Source of the DNA: Dichotomocladium elegans
Lineage: Eukaryota; Mucoromycota; Mucoromycetes; Mucorales; Lichtheimiaceae
Length of the DNA: 64,000 nt
Direction of reading: 5' to 3'
NCBI GenBank assembly: GCA_025716815.1
Contig: JAIXMN010000007.1
Span: forward strand, 451,501 to 515,500
Shown here: piece after piece, positions 46,420 through 57,218 of the stretch
Position numbering within the stretch: position 1 is the first letter of the stretch
Layout of the letters: each line of letters starts with the position of its first letter
Position numbers and translations under genes: made by a program
Notes under the pieces: model-generated
The model's input: the letters and a program-made list of their open reading frames with translations, nothing else
What the model was told of the DNA's origin: nothing
The model's database searches: none

Positions 46420-48373
46420 TTATTCTACCACTCGGCCATATTTTCTTGCTCGGTCCTGGCCAACCAGTCTGCGGCGCATATCTTTGTTGCTAAGCTTCCG
46501 GACTGTGGGGAATTTCTCAGTGATGGCCGGCTTCGGACTCCTGGAGCCCAGCGGAGCACACAGCAAATCGCCCTTCAGCCCGTCCAGAAGCGAGGTGGCA
46601 AAGGGACATTGGTCGAGCGGCATGAGCTGGCCATCAATGACACGCGAGCCGAGAACCTGCACATCGATCTGGAGATAAGACGAATTCTTCTCTGGCAGCG
46701 GGGAAATGAACGAGAGGACCGCGGCACGATCAAAAGCATTGTCGGTTTGGGCACTTTCACAGGCTGGGATGTTGCTGTCATTAAGCGGGACCGGTGCGAC
46801 CTGGGAGAACTCTGGGGAATACAGGTATATTTGTGGTACAACCACTGTATTACTAGGAATGATCCCTGCTGCTGATGTTGCTGCAGGTCGCGAGTACTGC
46901 ACAAGACCCTTTTCATCACCCACGGTCAGCCTATCCTGAATCCAGTTGCGAAGCGCATGGGGCTGTACAGGATCAATCAACACCAAGTCCGTGATGACGC
47001 CCGTTGAAGGACCTGGCGATGATGGTCTGCTGTTGTCACTACGGCTGGCATCACTGCTGCTCGTACTGTCCAGCGTAGGACAGTTGCGGCAATTGTTATT
47101 ATTGTAGAACGAAAGACCTGTGGATGAACTTTATGTATATATATATATATCGCAAGTTAGCAATGAATGAGGGGAGGGGGAATAATGTATCACTCACGTT
47201 GATCCAACCAGCTGTCTTGGCCCAGTACCGCCCACAGTTAGCTGATTCACTGTCCGTCCCGGCAGTGAGAACAATGCAAATGAGAACAACATGATCTGTG
47301 GTCACAAAACAGGAATTTTCGGTTACCCCGTGCGTGCGACTCATCTCCCGCCCCAACCTTACCATGAACACAACCCCCGTTGCCTTATTGGACGAATGCT
47401 TGGGTATCGACGCTACTGTGCGGCCTCGTCGTAGTTCCTGATTCTCCTTCTCTAGCAGATCCACCTTCACTTCAAGAGCAGCCACCCGGGCTTTGAGTTG
47501 TTCGTTTTCATTGGAGAGAGCCTGCTTCTCCTCTTCTAACGCGATCAAATGTTCCCGTTTCCTTTTTCGTGACAACAGTGCTGCAGCGCGATTCTTGATT
47601 AAACGCTCTTGCCGTTTAGCAATGGCAGCTGCTTTGTGCGTCTCTTCTGTAGGTTCTGCTTTGACGACCGTGTGCTCTGCAATCGGCTGCCGTACATCAT
47701 TGCTGGGGGGTGCTGGAGAAGATGTAATGCCTGCTGGCGCTGTAGTCGGTACGGGTGGTGCCGGGGGATGCTGTGTGTGTTGCTGCTGGTGAGGAGGAGC
47801 AGTAGATGGTGCGGGAGACGGAGTGGACACATTGGCCGTAGAAGCAGGTAATAGTCGCGCGAGAGGACGCAAGGGGGGTGCAGGTGCAATATTCAATGTA
47901 TCCCGTTTCTTACGTCCGCGTTTCTTTTTCGGTTGTTCAGAATCGGAAGAGGATGAACAGGACGCATTGTCCCTCGTGGGCTGTAATATAGGTTGTGGGT
48001 GTTGTGGAAAGTAGCAAGGTGGAACAAACGGCTGAAAGAGATCGGGCGCGGCGGCCGCGGCAGCCCAGTACGCAGCATTGTTGGTGGCGGAAGGGACGAC
48101 GCCTGGTTGTGCAAGCCAGGGTGTAAAATCCATCATATTGATATTGGGACCAAAGAGGTCCTCAACTTTGCCGCTGAATGAGCGGTCTTCATGCGAAGTC
48201 GTATGTACACTGCCATCAGAAGACGTGGAGTATGGTGGTGATGGGGGCTGATCATCAGTGGGTATAGGCCAGCTATCGGCCGAAAGACAATCTGCATTCA
48301 GGTAGGACATTAACTCGTCCTGCTCTTCTTGGAGGTCGGGATCGGGTTTGACTGTTGTCATTGGCGAGGTCAT
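46420..48373 (-). CDS. Membrane-anchored bZIP transcription factor (ATF6/CREB3-like architecture)
   Basis: Three exons (47363-48373, 47198-47295, 46420-47128) close in phase to 605 residues. The N-terminal 250 residues are acidic then Pro/Ala/Ser-rich, as in activation domains, with a KKKRGRKKR nuclear-type cluster. The bZIP follows: basic region RLIKNRAAALLSRKRKREHL (N-x7-R signature), then a heptad zipper (LEEEKQAL, LKARVAALEVKVDLLEKENQ). Shortly after, joined across intron 1, comes a hydrophobic stretch GVVFMIMLFSFALFSLP (about 332-348) long enough to cross a membrane. A roughly 255-residue C-terminal part with several Cys and Asn-rich start would lie in the ER lumen. The layout matches ATF6-type factors released by proteolysis. 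I infer an ER-stress or lipid-responsive role; orthology is not proven. Confidence 0.72.
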
Positions 48374-49665
48374 TTAATTTGTTTGTATACAAGGGAGGAA
48401 AAGAAGGAGAAAAGGGTGTGCGGTCTGTCTGAATGGAAAGGTAAGGAAAGTGAAGGAAACGAGGGGGTGCACAAAAAGGGGGGTGCGAAGGTGAAGGATT
48501 TAGGGAGAGGGCGAATTACCACACGTATCATGGATATCGAGTGTTTTGGTTCCCTCAGCGGGATTTGAACGTGAATTTATTGGGCCAAATATGAAAGCTT
48601 TTGCCATGCTTGGGTTTCGGTCCTATTTCCTTTACTTACTTAATCATCTGCCACACTCCTTTCCCCTTTTCTCACACCCCACCCCAGCGAAAGAGGGTGT
48701 CTGAAATGGGTGCATAGGGCACAGCCTGCACAGGGGTGAGGGATGTATTATTAAAACACGCCCCAGGGATAGCATACCGAAACGATCGAAAACACTGCGG
48801 GAAGAATGGCGTCGAATTGCACGTGCAGATATCGCAATCTCTCCGATAACGAAGCCTCTTTATCATACTTGCCCAGTTGATGGGATCGTGCAACTTAATA
48901 GCACTCTGAGCTTCCATAAAAAGATTGGGTGAAAAAAAAACAATTTACCCCTTATATTGCCCAGTCGCATGCTGCCTGAATGTCTGTGTCAATGTGAGGA
49001 AGGTGGGCTGGCGGGCCTGGTTCATCGTCGCCAGGGATGGCGCACGCTGAATCGTCGTATTGCAAGGGTGGCTGCTGTGGTTGCCGTTGTCGCTGCTACT
49101 ATTTTAAACTTTGCTTTGAGGACCTTAAAAAGGCAGAAGCTCGAGAAAACTGTATACAGGTATCCTGTCTGTTTGAGGTTTCCGTTTCTCCGCAAGTCGC
49201 CCTTTTTCCCGATATCTTCAGCATAATTGTGTCGGGGAGAGAAGCCTGGCTTACTCCGTTTCATTCATCTGAAGCGTGAGTCAGAATAGACACACCGCGC
49301 GCGCGCGAGCACGAGAAAATCGTGGCGAAAAAGCCGCCTCCACCCACGAATCGGAAATAAAAAAGTGAGAACGGTAGCCAACATGGTCTGGTTGCCGACA
49401 GGAGTAAAGAGATAAATCTAGATTATCTTTCGCGGTACCTCCAACCCCCCCCTTGACAGCAGCCTTAAAAAACACACATTCCCAGGAGGTTACGTGATTC
49501 ATTGATATCCCCGGGTTGATGGCACTTGCGCGTTTGAATACCCCTACTTTTATTACATGGCGCTTCAGATATTATCTACAGCACCTCTCTGAGGACATCA
49601 CCTAAACAATACATTGCTGAAGCGAAGAAAATATATTATGTATATATATATTAACTCGATGTCTC
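48374..49665. other. Intergenic region with a tRNA 3'-end fragment
   Basis: No convincing protein gene. On the minus strand, 48,569-48,547 reads TTCAAAT, CCCGC, TGAGGGA, A, CCA: a T loop, T-stem half, acceptor half, discriminator and encoded CCA, but the matching 5' strands are absent. Fungal nuclear tRNA genes do not encode CCA, so this looks like a retroposed tRNA end or a chance match. A plus-strand frame at 48,957-49,226 lacks any recognised motif. Confidence 0.3.
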
Positions 49666-50082
49666 TCAATTAGGTTTGGGATGTGTATATGGTTTCTGAG
49701 TAACCACATGATACATGCGCTTAAAGATGCCCAAGTTCGAGTGCACACGGCCCCAATCCACGAACAGGAAGACGGGGCGCCGTGTATGCTCTAAATGCTC
49801 TGTAAAAATGCTAAACACGATTCTATCTTTCAATTGGGAAATCCCACGCATGTCTCGGAGTCCGCGTCTATATTTTTGAAGGCGATCCCTGAGTGATAGC
49901 TTGCTATTATTCACAACTCTACGGTTCAATGTCCCCATACACATTTCTTCCATTAATTCACCCCGGAAACACAGAACTTTGGCGAGAAAAAAGACGACAG
50001 GGGGTGGAAAAGGAGGGCATGGATGGAGAGAGAATATTGATTGTACCTTTGTGGCGCTCATGCCAAGAAGACAGTGCAACAA
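49666..50082 (-). CDS. Hypothetical basic protein
   Basis: A 138-codon frame whose last 95 residues have normal, charged composition: LSLRDRLQKYRRGLRDMRGI, FTEHLEHTRRPVFLFVDWGR and NLGIFKRMYHVVTQKPY. The first 35 codons are Pro/Phe-rich and probably an intron (GTACAATC to CCAAAG), but that junction does not keep the frame, so the start could be the ATG of MEEMCMGTLNRR near 49,950. No family recognised; no signal peptide. It is divergent from the MIR-domain gene. Confidence 0.35.
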   Translation of the reverse strand: MLHCLLGMSATKVQSIFSLHPCPPFPPPVVFFLAKVLCFRGELMEEMCMGTLNRRVVNNSKLSLRDRLQKYRRGLRDMRGISQLKDRIVFSIFTEHLEHTRRPVFLFVDWGRVHSNLGIFKRMYHVVTQKPYTHPKPN

Positions 50083-50314
50083 AGAGTGCGGCGTGTTGAT
50101 TACAGTTAATGCTCAGCCTCCTTCTCCGCCCCCCCCCCATGGCTTTCTGTCTTCATCTTCTATTCATCTTATTGGGTATAACTCTCAGACGAACATGGAA
50201 GACCGATGCATATGAGATATTTTAAATGTTGCACAGCTATTCCATGAAATGCTATATAAAGCCTCATGTTGCCCCAGTTTGTTGGAGCGTATATCATCCT
50301 GTATATATAATACT

Positions 50315-51315
50315 ATGTGCGGTAAGGAACATTCACACACAAAGCGCGGGATAGATACGGCGGAAAACAGCCCTGTCACTTTTTGCACACGTAACTAACA
50401 TGTCGCGCCTGATGCGTCATTGATAGACGACGAGTGCTGTGAGTCTTCCTTCAACTATGGCAGCCGTGCCGAGGGCGTTGTGCGCTATGGGTATTTCATG
50501 GAACCATTCTTCGTCTTCTGTGGTATATTCCTCATTCTTCCTATTCCTGATAGAAACACGATCACGCTCTACCATCTTGCCACTGGCAAGTACCTCAACT
50601 CGGACGAATATACCTATCAATCCGGCAGCTATCAGCAGAGGGTAAATTCTCATTTACTCACGCGCAGCTTGAGGGCATGTGTTATCGCTTCTTTACGAAC
50701 CAACAAATTCTTCCCTCTTCTATTTGGCTCAGGTCTATGCAAATGATTGTAACGAGTGCGATGCAGAATGGATTGTCCTGCCAATCATTGGCTCTGACGA
50801 GTGTATGGGCAATGAAGTCGGATTTGATGACCCATTCCGCCTGAAGCACGTCCGAACGGGTCGTTACCTGCACTCGCACCCTGACATCGCAAGCCCTGCT
50901 TCAGAGCAGCAAGAAGTCACCGCCTTTGGCTCAGATGAAGAGTCTGATCAAAACGATGTCTGGCGCCTTGAAGCCCTTCCTGAATATGAATACCCAGAGG
51001 AAGATTATGCAAGTATCCGACAAAGGGACTGTATGTTTTGATGCCTTTGCTGACGCTCTTTATAGCTTTGGCACTTGGACTTGCCTCACGTTATCCGCCA
51101 CGTGGAGACTAATCTCACCTTGTAAGTTTTTGTGGCAAAATCGGGAAGAAGTGTGGGAGGGGTTGAGAGACCATTTTCTCATCTTACGATTGCGGCACGT
51201 GTGGTATATATCTGTATACCCATATAGGCACAGCCACGACATCGAATTTGAGGGCTCCAATGAGGTCACTGCCTACCCAGGCATTGATGAGAACGATCAG
51301 TGGGCCGCCAACTAA
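50315..51315 (+). CDS. MIR-domain protein, apparently frameshifted
   Basis: MIR repeats are beta-trefoil units found in protein O-mannosyltransferases and SDF2-like ER proteins. Exons 50315-50321, 50427-50490, 50554-50641, 50733-51030, 51066-51121 and 51228-51315. A TATA box (TATAAAG, about 50,254) precedes the seven-base first exon, which joins in phase to DDECCESSFNYGSRAEGVVR. MIR signatures follow: TLYHLATGKYLNSDEY, FRLKHVRTGRYLHSHPDI with QQEVTAFG and NDVWRLE, then HVETNLTLHSHDIEFEG and NEVTAYPG. Between WRLE and the VSDKGT segment the frame must shift by one base, and the intron after it would be only 35 nt. There is no signal peptide and the last MIR unit stops early (NDQWAAN). A decaying or mis-assembled gene is likely; the Tc1-like remnant lies just downstream. 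Confidence 0.5.
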
Positions 51316-51365
51316 GAACATGCATATTTTGAACGCTCAACTCCATTAAAATACTGTCGTTGTAA

Positions 51366-52330
51366 CAGGTTACTTTATTTTCAAAATAAATGTCGTGAGG
51401 AAAATATATCGCATAAAAAATAACGAAACGGAGGAAGCAGACGAACAAAAGCTTCTCAGCGAAGCCATCGTGGGAGACCTGGCCGGGTGTAGTCGAACCA
51501 CGGTCCCCCCCAAAGCCCATATCCTCTCCCCTCGAGTCACTTCAGTTAGGCTGATATCATTATCTAAAGAGAATCCGCAATACTAGAAGATTGCAGAATG
51601 GAACAAGGGTAACCTATTGCTTTTACTTGGCTCTTGACAACTGAGCGAAACTGCTCAGTCGGATCGAGTTCAGGCGAGTATGGTGGAAGATATGCACATC
51701 GATATCCTCGACACTCGATGTGTTTAGAGATATGCTCAGCCTCATGGATAGGTGCATTATCTACTATAGAATTACGCTCTTATGCTCTTCGTTGAGAATA
51801 CGCAAGCGACCCCTCGTTTAAGGTCTCTTAAAGATGCTGTCAGGATCTTTCTCATACTGTAATGCCCATCGCTGAGCTGAACGAACGTGAATGCCTAGCT
51901 GTTTTGCAGCAGCTGATGCACTCAAGACCTTCTCAAACATCAGTTTGGAAATCTGACCTTGTCTTGGTCAGTGTACGCAGTGTAGCTGCACTTGATCCCC
52001 GCTTCTTTCATCCAGATGTCTGTATATTTTCGCTTGGGAATATGTGTGGTAGTAAGATCAGAGTTATCTCTGCAATGTGTACTACGCAGATATTCAGTGA
52101 GAGAACAAATGGATTGCAGAGAGTACATTTCTTCATCAATAATATAGCCCACAGGTTCAGGACACCCACGCTCATCAACAACATAACCTTGGCCATCTTT
52201 CTGAAAAAATAGGTTGCTCATTTCAGAACGTAAAAGTGTATAAAAGAGAGAGTCAAAAGGACAAATTTTAATAGAGATGCAACATCTTTCCGTGGATGCA
52301 TGTGTCATTTGATTTATCATCATGCGTATT
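51366..52330 (-). pseudogene. Internally deleted Tc1/IS630-type (DDE_3) transposon remnant
   Basis: Right to left: a leader with short open stretches, a helix-turn-helix near 51,975-51,860 (SAAAKQLGIHVRSAQRWALQ), then GRLRILNEEHKS, and directly afterwards the C-terminal catalytic end NAPIHEAEHI, YRCAYLPPYSPELDPTEQF (about 51,770-51,640). The part that should hold the first catalytic Asp is missing, so the remnant is a deletion derivative that cannot transpose itself. Its left end shares an AT-rich terminal-like sequence (ACTTTATTTTCAAAA, AAATGTCGT) with the remnant at 10.27 kb. The matching right-hand inverted repeat was not found. Confidence 0.75.
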
Positions 52331-52583
52331 TCTGGGCAAAACGCGATTTGATTTTTATCCTGCGACTTCAGAGCTGGTAGGGGTGCGACTTTGATTTTGG
52401 AAAGTAGTGTATGTTTGCTTTATTCTGTACAGAACTTGAAAATGAAGTCGGCGAGAGAGAGAGAGAGAGAAACGGACGTGTGTGATGACAAATGTTGAAT
52501 TCGGAGAACTTTTTTTTTTACAAACATGGATGTGGCAGTAGTGAAGATAGTGGGTATTTCTACCGGCCATTGTTTTGTCTTTT

Positions 52584-54230
52584 TTATGCGAAAGCGGGAA
52601 TACCGGTGATGGCCTTGCCGAGGATAAGTGCGTGGATGTCGAGAGTGCCCTCGTACGTAGCGACGGCCTCCAGATTGGCAGAGTGACGAATGATGTGGTA
52701 TTCGTCAGAGATACCGTTACCACCGAGCATATCACGGCAATCGCGGGCAATTGTCAAAGCCTTAGCACACGAGTTGCGCTTGATCATTGAGATCATCTCA
52801 GGCGCGAGCTCCTTGGAATCCTTGAGGCGGCCGACCTGGAGACAGGCCTGGAGGCCAATAGCGATCTCAGAGTGGGCATCAGCAAGCTTCTTTTGGATCA
52901 ACTGCTTGCTAGCCAAGGGGCGGCCAAACTGCTTGCGGTCCAAGGTATAGTTACGCGCAACCTCTAAGCACGCCTCTGCCGCGCCGAGAGCTCCCCAGGC
53001 AATGCCGTAACGAGCGTTGTTCAGACAGCCAAAGGGACCCTTAAGGCCCTTGGCGCCGGGCAGCATGTTATCGACGGGTACCTCGACATTGTCCATCATG
53101 ATCATACCAGTGATGGAGGCACGGAGAGAGAACTTGCCCTTGATGGCTGGCGCTTCCAAACCTTTCATGCCCTAGTGCAGGCCAAAGCATGCGCACACAA
53201 CATACCATTTAGCCGTCTATGATTTCTTTGTCCGCCCCCAATTATCCCACGCTCTCTCGTTGCTTTTTTACCTTCTCCAAAATGAAACCACGGATTGGAG
53301 CACCTTCCTCATCAAGATTCTTGGCCCAGACAACGAAGACATCAGCAATAGGGGAGTTGGTAATCCAAGTCTTGCTGCCATTGAGAACATAGTGACCGTT
53401 GACCTTCTTCGCGGTAGTCTCCATACCAGCGGGGTCCGAGCCATGGTTTGGCTCAGTTAAACCAAAGCAACCAACAATCTTACCCTGAGCTAAAAAAGAC
53501 AGATGTCAGTCCTACCGTTCTGACGACGGCCCCCGTCTTGTGCTACTGCTCACTTACCAAGGGAAGGAAGGTACTTCTCCTTCTGCGCATCAGTACCATA
53601 GGCGTTGATGGGATGCATGACCAACGAAGACTGGACAGACATAGCAGAGCGGTAGCCAGAATCAACGCTAAATCACAAAGGAAGGTGATGGTATGAATAA
53701 ATAGACTGTGAAACGTGAACATCTTTCTTTGAAACTTACCGCTCAACTTCGCGGGCGGTCAAGCCATAGGCAACGGAGGAAACGCCAGCGCAGCCGTAAC
53801 CGTCAATGGTAGAGCCGAGAAAACCAAGCTCACCCATCTCGTACATGATATCACGGTCAAACACTATGGCATTTTGTATCATTTTTAGAATTTAGTTTTT
53901 CGCCATGAACGACGACCACGCGGTACTGAATTACCTTCGTTGCGGTAGCCGTTAGTCACTCGGGGAAGAAGGTTGCCCTGACAGTAGTCTCTAGCAGCGT
54001 CTCTAGATAGAGCAAATATATGCGCGTTACATGCTGCGACAAAGTTTTGCAGGCATACAATGTGCAGCGTACCTGACCATGCGCTCCTCATCGGTCAGGA
54101 GCTTGTCGAGATTAAGGGGATCTTGCCAGTTGTATTTCACAAAGGAGCTGCCAGCGCGCGTAGCGACCTTGGTATGGGTAGCAGTGCGAGCAGCAAGAGT
54201 GGTGGGGCGAATAAGGCGATGAGCGAACAT
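52584..54230 (-). CDS. GCDH: Glutaryl-CoA dehydrogenase, mitochondrial
   Basis: FAD enzyme of lysine/tryptophan breakdown: oxidises and decarboxylates glutaryl-CoA to crotonyl-CoA. Six exons (54073-54230, 53935-54002, 53740-53863, 53558-53667, 53272-53489, 52584-53171) close in phase to 421 residues. Residues 1-25 ([21 protein letters not shown]) form a mitochondrial presequence. Acyl-CoA dehydrogenase signatures: [58 protein letters not shown] (FAD/substrate loop), [32 protein letters not shown] and [17 protein letters not shown]. The end [19 protein letters not shown] carries the catalytic Glu of this subfamily (about residue 400); human GCDH has H instead of L after YEGT. All introns are 50-100 nt GT-AG. 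Confidence 0.95.
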
Positions 54231-55588
54231 GGCAAAGGCGAAGTAGGTACAACGGATCAGGCTTTTAGAGTCAGGATTCCCCTTTTTATATTAACAGTTT
54301 CGGAAGGCAGGAATACGTTTGGCTTGTGTGGAGAGGAAAATCCATTTTCCGTTCACACGCCTTTCACGCGGAGAGGATGGGCGACGGTGCGCGGTTTTTT
54401 TTTCTCTTTCCTTTTAAAAAAAAAGGACCTCTGAAAGAGATCAACCCAGTTTCTTATTCGTTCTGATATCGTTCGCACGACACAATGCGGTATACTGATC
54501 CTTACGCAGTTTGAAGAAATACTTTGGTTTTGACGCGGCAATAGGTTTTGCAGGATCTTCTTGACTAATAAAGTTTCGTTTTTTAATCGCCACTCTTGCT
54601 TATTCATACATACGAAATGATTGGCCCTCTTTCCAGTACACGATATCGGAAATTCTTTCTTGCACCTTGACAGCTGGTCCGATCGGATACTTATTGTAAT
54701 CCTCCCTCCCCACTCTCATCCTAATTTTCATCTCCTGGATCGGACCAAAAAATTATATTGCTTAGGAACAAGACTGCCCACAGCAGGATACGTGCTTCGA
54801 CAGACCTCTTCTTTCCATCGGAGAATGAGCTGGAGGCTGTATATGTCTTTTGGTGTATACCAGAACATGCTTTTGGGAAAGACCGGCATATTGTACACTT
54901 CAGCGGTAGATCGGCCGAGGCAATGAGCTACGTCATACGCAGCGATCGTATGCAAATGATGTCCTCGACTACTATACTACTACTTCAGCATTTGTTGAAA
55001 GAATGAATTGCTTTATTACTACTATGTATAAGATCTACATGTAACAAGCACAAGAGGAATAACACACCATTCGTGCTATGTATGAAGTACATTTTGCATA
55101 GATGGCAATGGAACTAGAAGAATGACCTGTCCGCAGAGTAGTCTTCTGGCGAATCAGAGATCCTGAGAATCCCTGGTGATCTTTTCCCGTTTGAGGCTGA
55201 GGGATTGGATTTCAGATTGCATGAAATAGCTATTTATAGCTGACATTTTTCTCACCATTCTTCTGACGGTCACGATACACATCTAAACAGCAGAATCCTT
55301 CCGCGGAGAACGAGCGAGCGAATAATGGTAAACTATTGAGGAAAGGTTTGCGGTGATTCTGTGATCCATGCGCGCCAGAGAGAAAAAAGAGAATCCTGTG
55401 TCCTTTTATGGCAGCACATGACCTTCGTGATTCGACCCTCCCCTGGGTCTCGGTACCTCTCTTGCCTTTTTGAGCGTTAACTCGCCGTATAAAATTTCTA
55501 TATATGCGCGCGTACTTCGATGCGCAGTTGTATCTTTTTTTAATCGGCTTGATATAGCACACGTACAAGCACAAGCGCACAAAGTCCA
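54231..55588. other. Intergenic region, possible gene remnant
   Basis: Upstream of both flanking genes (divergent). A plus-strand frame 54,758-55,006 contains protein-like text (ENELEAVYVFWCIPEHAFGK and HIVHFSGRSAEAMSYVIRS) preceded by an intron-like TTGCTTAG at about 54,765, but no upstream exon joins it in phase; unrecognised. Confidence 0.3.
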
Positions 55589-56533
55589 ATGGCTCCTCAG
55601 GATACTACAAAACCAGCTGCAGAGGATTCACCCATGGACGTATCGGAGCGATACCTTCCCGGCGGCAAGATTCCTCATCTGCGCAAGTTTATAATCCGAC
55701 AAGTCTGCTCTCTCGGTCTGATGGTCCTGATCGACATCGCCATCCCGCTGGCATTGTACTTTAGCCTAAAAAACGTTATCGGCGTCGTATATGCCCTGAT
55801 CGTTTCCGGTGCGCCGCCCTTCCTCTTCGTCGTCTACACAGCTATCGCGAAGCGCACGGTTGATCTGCTAGGCTGTATCATCTGCCTCTCCTTCGTTCTT
55901 TCGGGTGTGGTTTCCATTGTCAGCGGTACGTTTAGGAACATGTCAAATACGTGAATCGGAGAAGCTCATAGAAATGTTATAGGTGATGCTCGAGCCGCTT
56001 TGATCCGCGATTCGGCTGCCAAGGGCGTCATCGGGTGCATGTTCCTCATCACACTTCTTCCTATCCGTACACGGTGGTTGACCTTAAAGCCGCTGACCTA
56101 TATCATGTCCGTCCAGATGCTATCCGAGGCTCTTTGCACATATACAGACAAGGATGGAAAGGTACACTCGATGAACGTATGCGAATGGCAGTGGGAGCAT
56201 ATTCGATACTTTCGGATCAGCATGTACGGACAAACCGCTGCATGGGGTTTCCTGCTGGTGATGGAGCTGGTGTCCGTTGTATTGATGGTCAAGAGCACCT
56301 TGACCGTAGATGAGATTGTCATATACAACAACATCCTCACCTCAGTGATCACGTCCACCATGATCGTCATTAGCATTACAGCCGGCCTCTATGGTCGCCG
56401 TATCGAAAAGCGCATTGGAGCCGCATGGGTTCGTGAAAACGATTATACCGATTTTTATGCAAACAAAAGGTGTAGCTCATCCGAAACTTCCACGAGTCAG
56501 CCAGATCAGACTTCTGTCAATCAAATGGTTTAA
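55589..56533 (+). CDS. Multi-pass membrane protein, VC0807-like family
   Basis: Two exons (55589-55925, 55983-56533) close in phase to 295 residues. After a 30-residue hydrophilic start come about six hydrophobic helices, including VCSLGLMVLIDIAIPLALYF, VYALIVSGAPPFLFVVYTAI, LLGCIICLSFVLSGVVSIVS and GFLLVMELVSVVLMV. Conserved family text is AKRTVDLLGC and GDARAALIRDSAAKGVIG at the exon joint, then LLPIRTRWLTLKPLTY. The C-terminal tail is cytosol-like and Ser/Thr-rich. The family is widespread in fungi and named after a bacterial relative; no biochemical role is established. Assignment is from remembered motif text. Confidence 0.6.
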
Positions 56534-57218
56534 CCTTACTTACTCCCTGCCACCACATCCCCATTGCCCCTAGACCTTCCGTTTCAGTAATATACATATT
56601 CCCCTTCTTTCTGTGCAGTTCTGTATCACTCATATCCCCTTATTCATGTATTAGATGAACATATTTTATTTTTCCGCCTCTTTTTCGTTAATAGAGCCAG
56701 TCCAAGTCAAGTGAGCATTCGCTAACTCTAAAACACTCAGACTCCGCGAGGAGCATTTCCAAAAATGTCGATCTCTGCTTTTCCTCCTATGTTGCATTAA
56801 TCCCAAAGTAGAGAATACGTACATACGCTACCCTGAGTCTCGAGGTGTAACCTCGTTGTACGTTTGTAGTATTAGGAAAGATGACCAGATTCGATGCTGG
56901 ATCGGAATTTGGTTCGCAGCCTACACCGCAGCGCTCGGTTCCAGAACACTTACTCTTAGCAAAAGCTGTTACTATTTTTCCGCTGTTTCCAAAGGGGATA
57001 TATGATTGCGAAAGAAAATAGGAGACGAGAGAGAGCGCGGTTGCAGTCATCGGCATGCATGTTCTGAGCTGGAAGAGCGATTTAGAAGACAATGAATTAT
57101 ACTCGAGGATATAAACCGGATGCATTGTCAACAATGTGTATAGCACACACACACACACACACACACACACATTCTCTCTCTCTCTCTTTAATTCCTCTTT
57201 CTCTCTATCAAGCGACAA
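56534..57218. other. Intergenic region with CA and CT microsatellites
   Basis: No gene seen. A (CA)12-type run at about 57,147-57,171 passes straight into a CT-rich run to 57,186, about 30 bp before the start codon of the carotenoid oxygenase. Confidence 0.6.
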
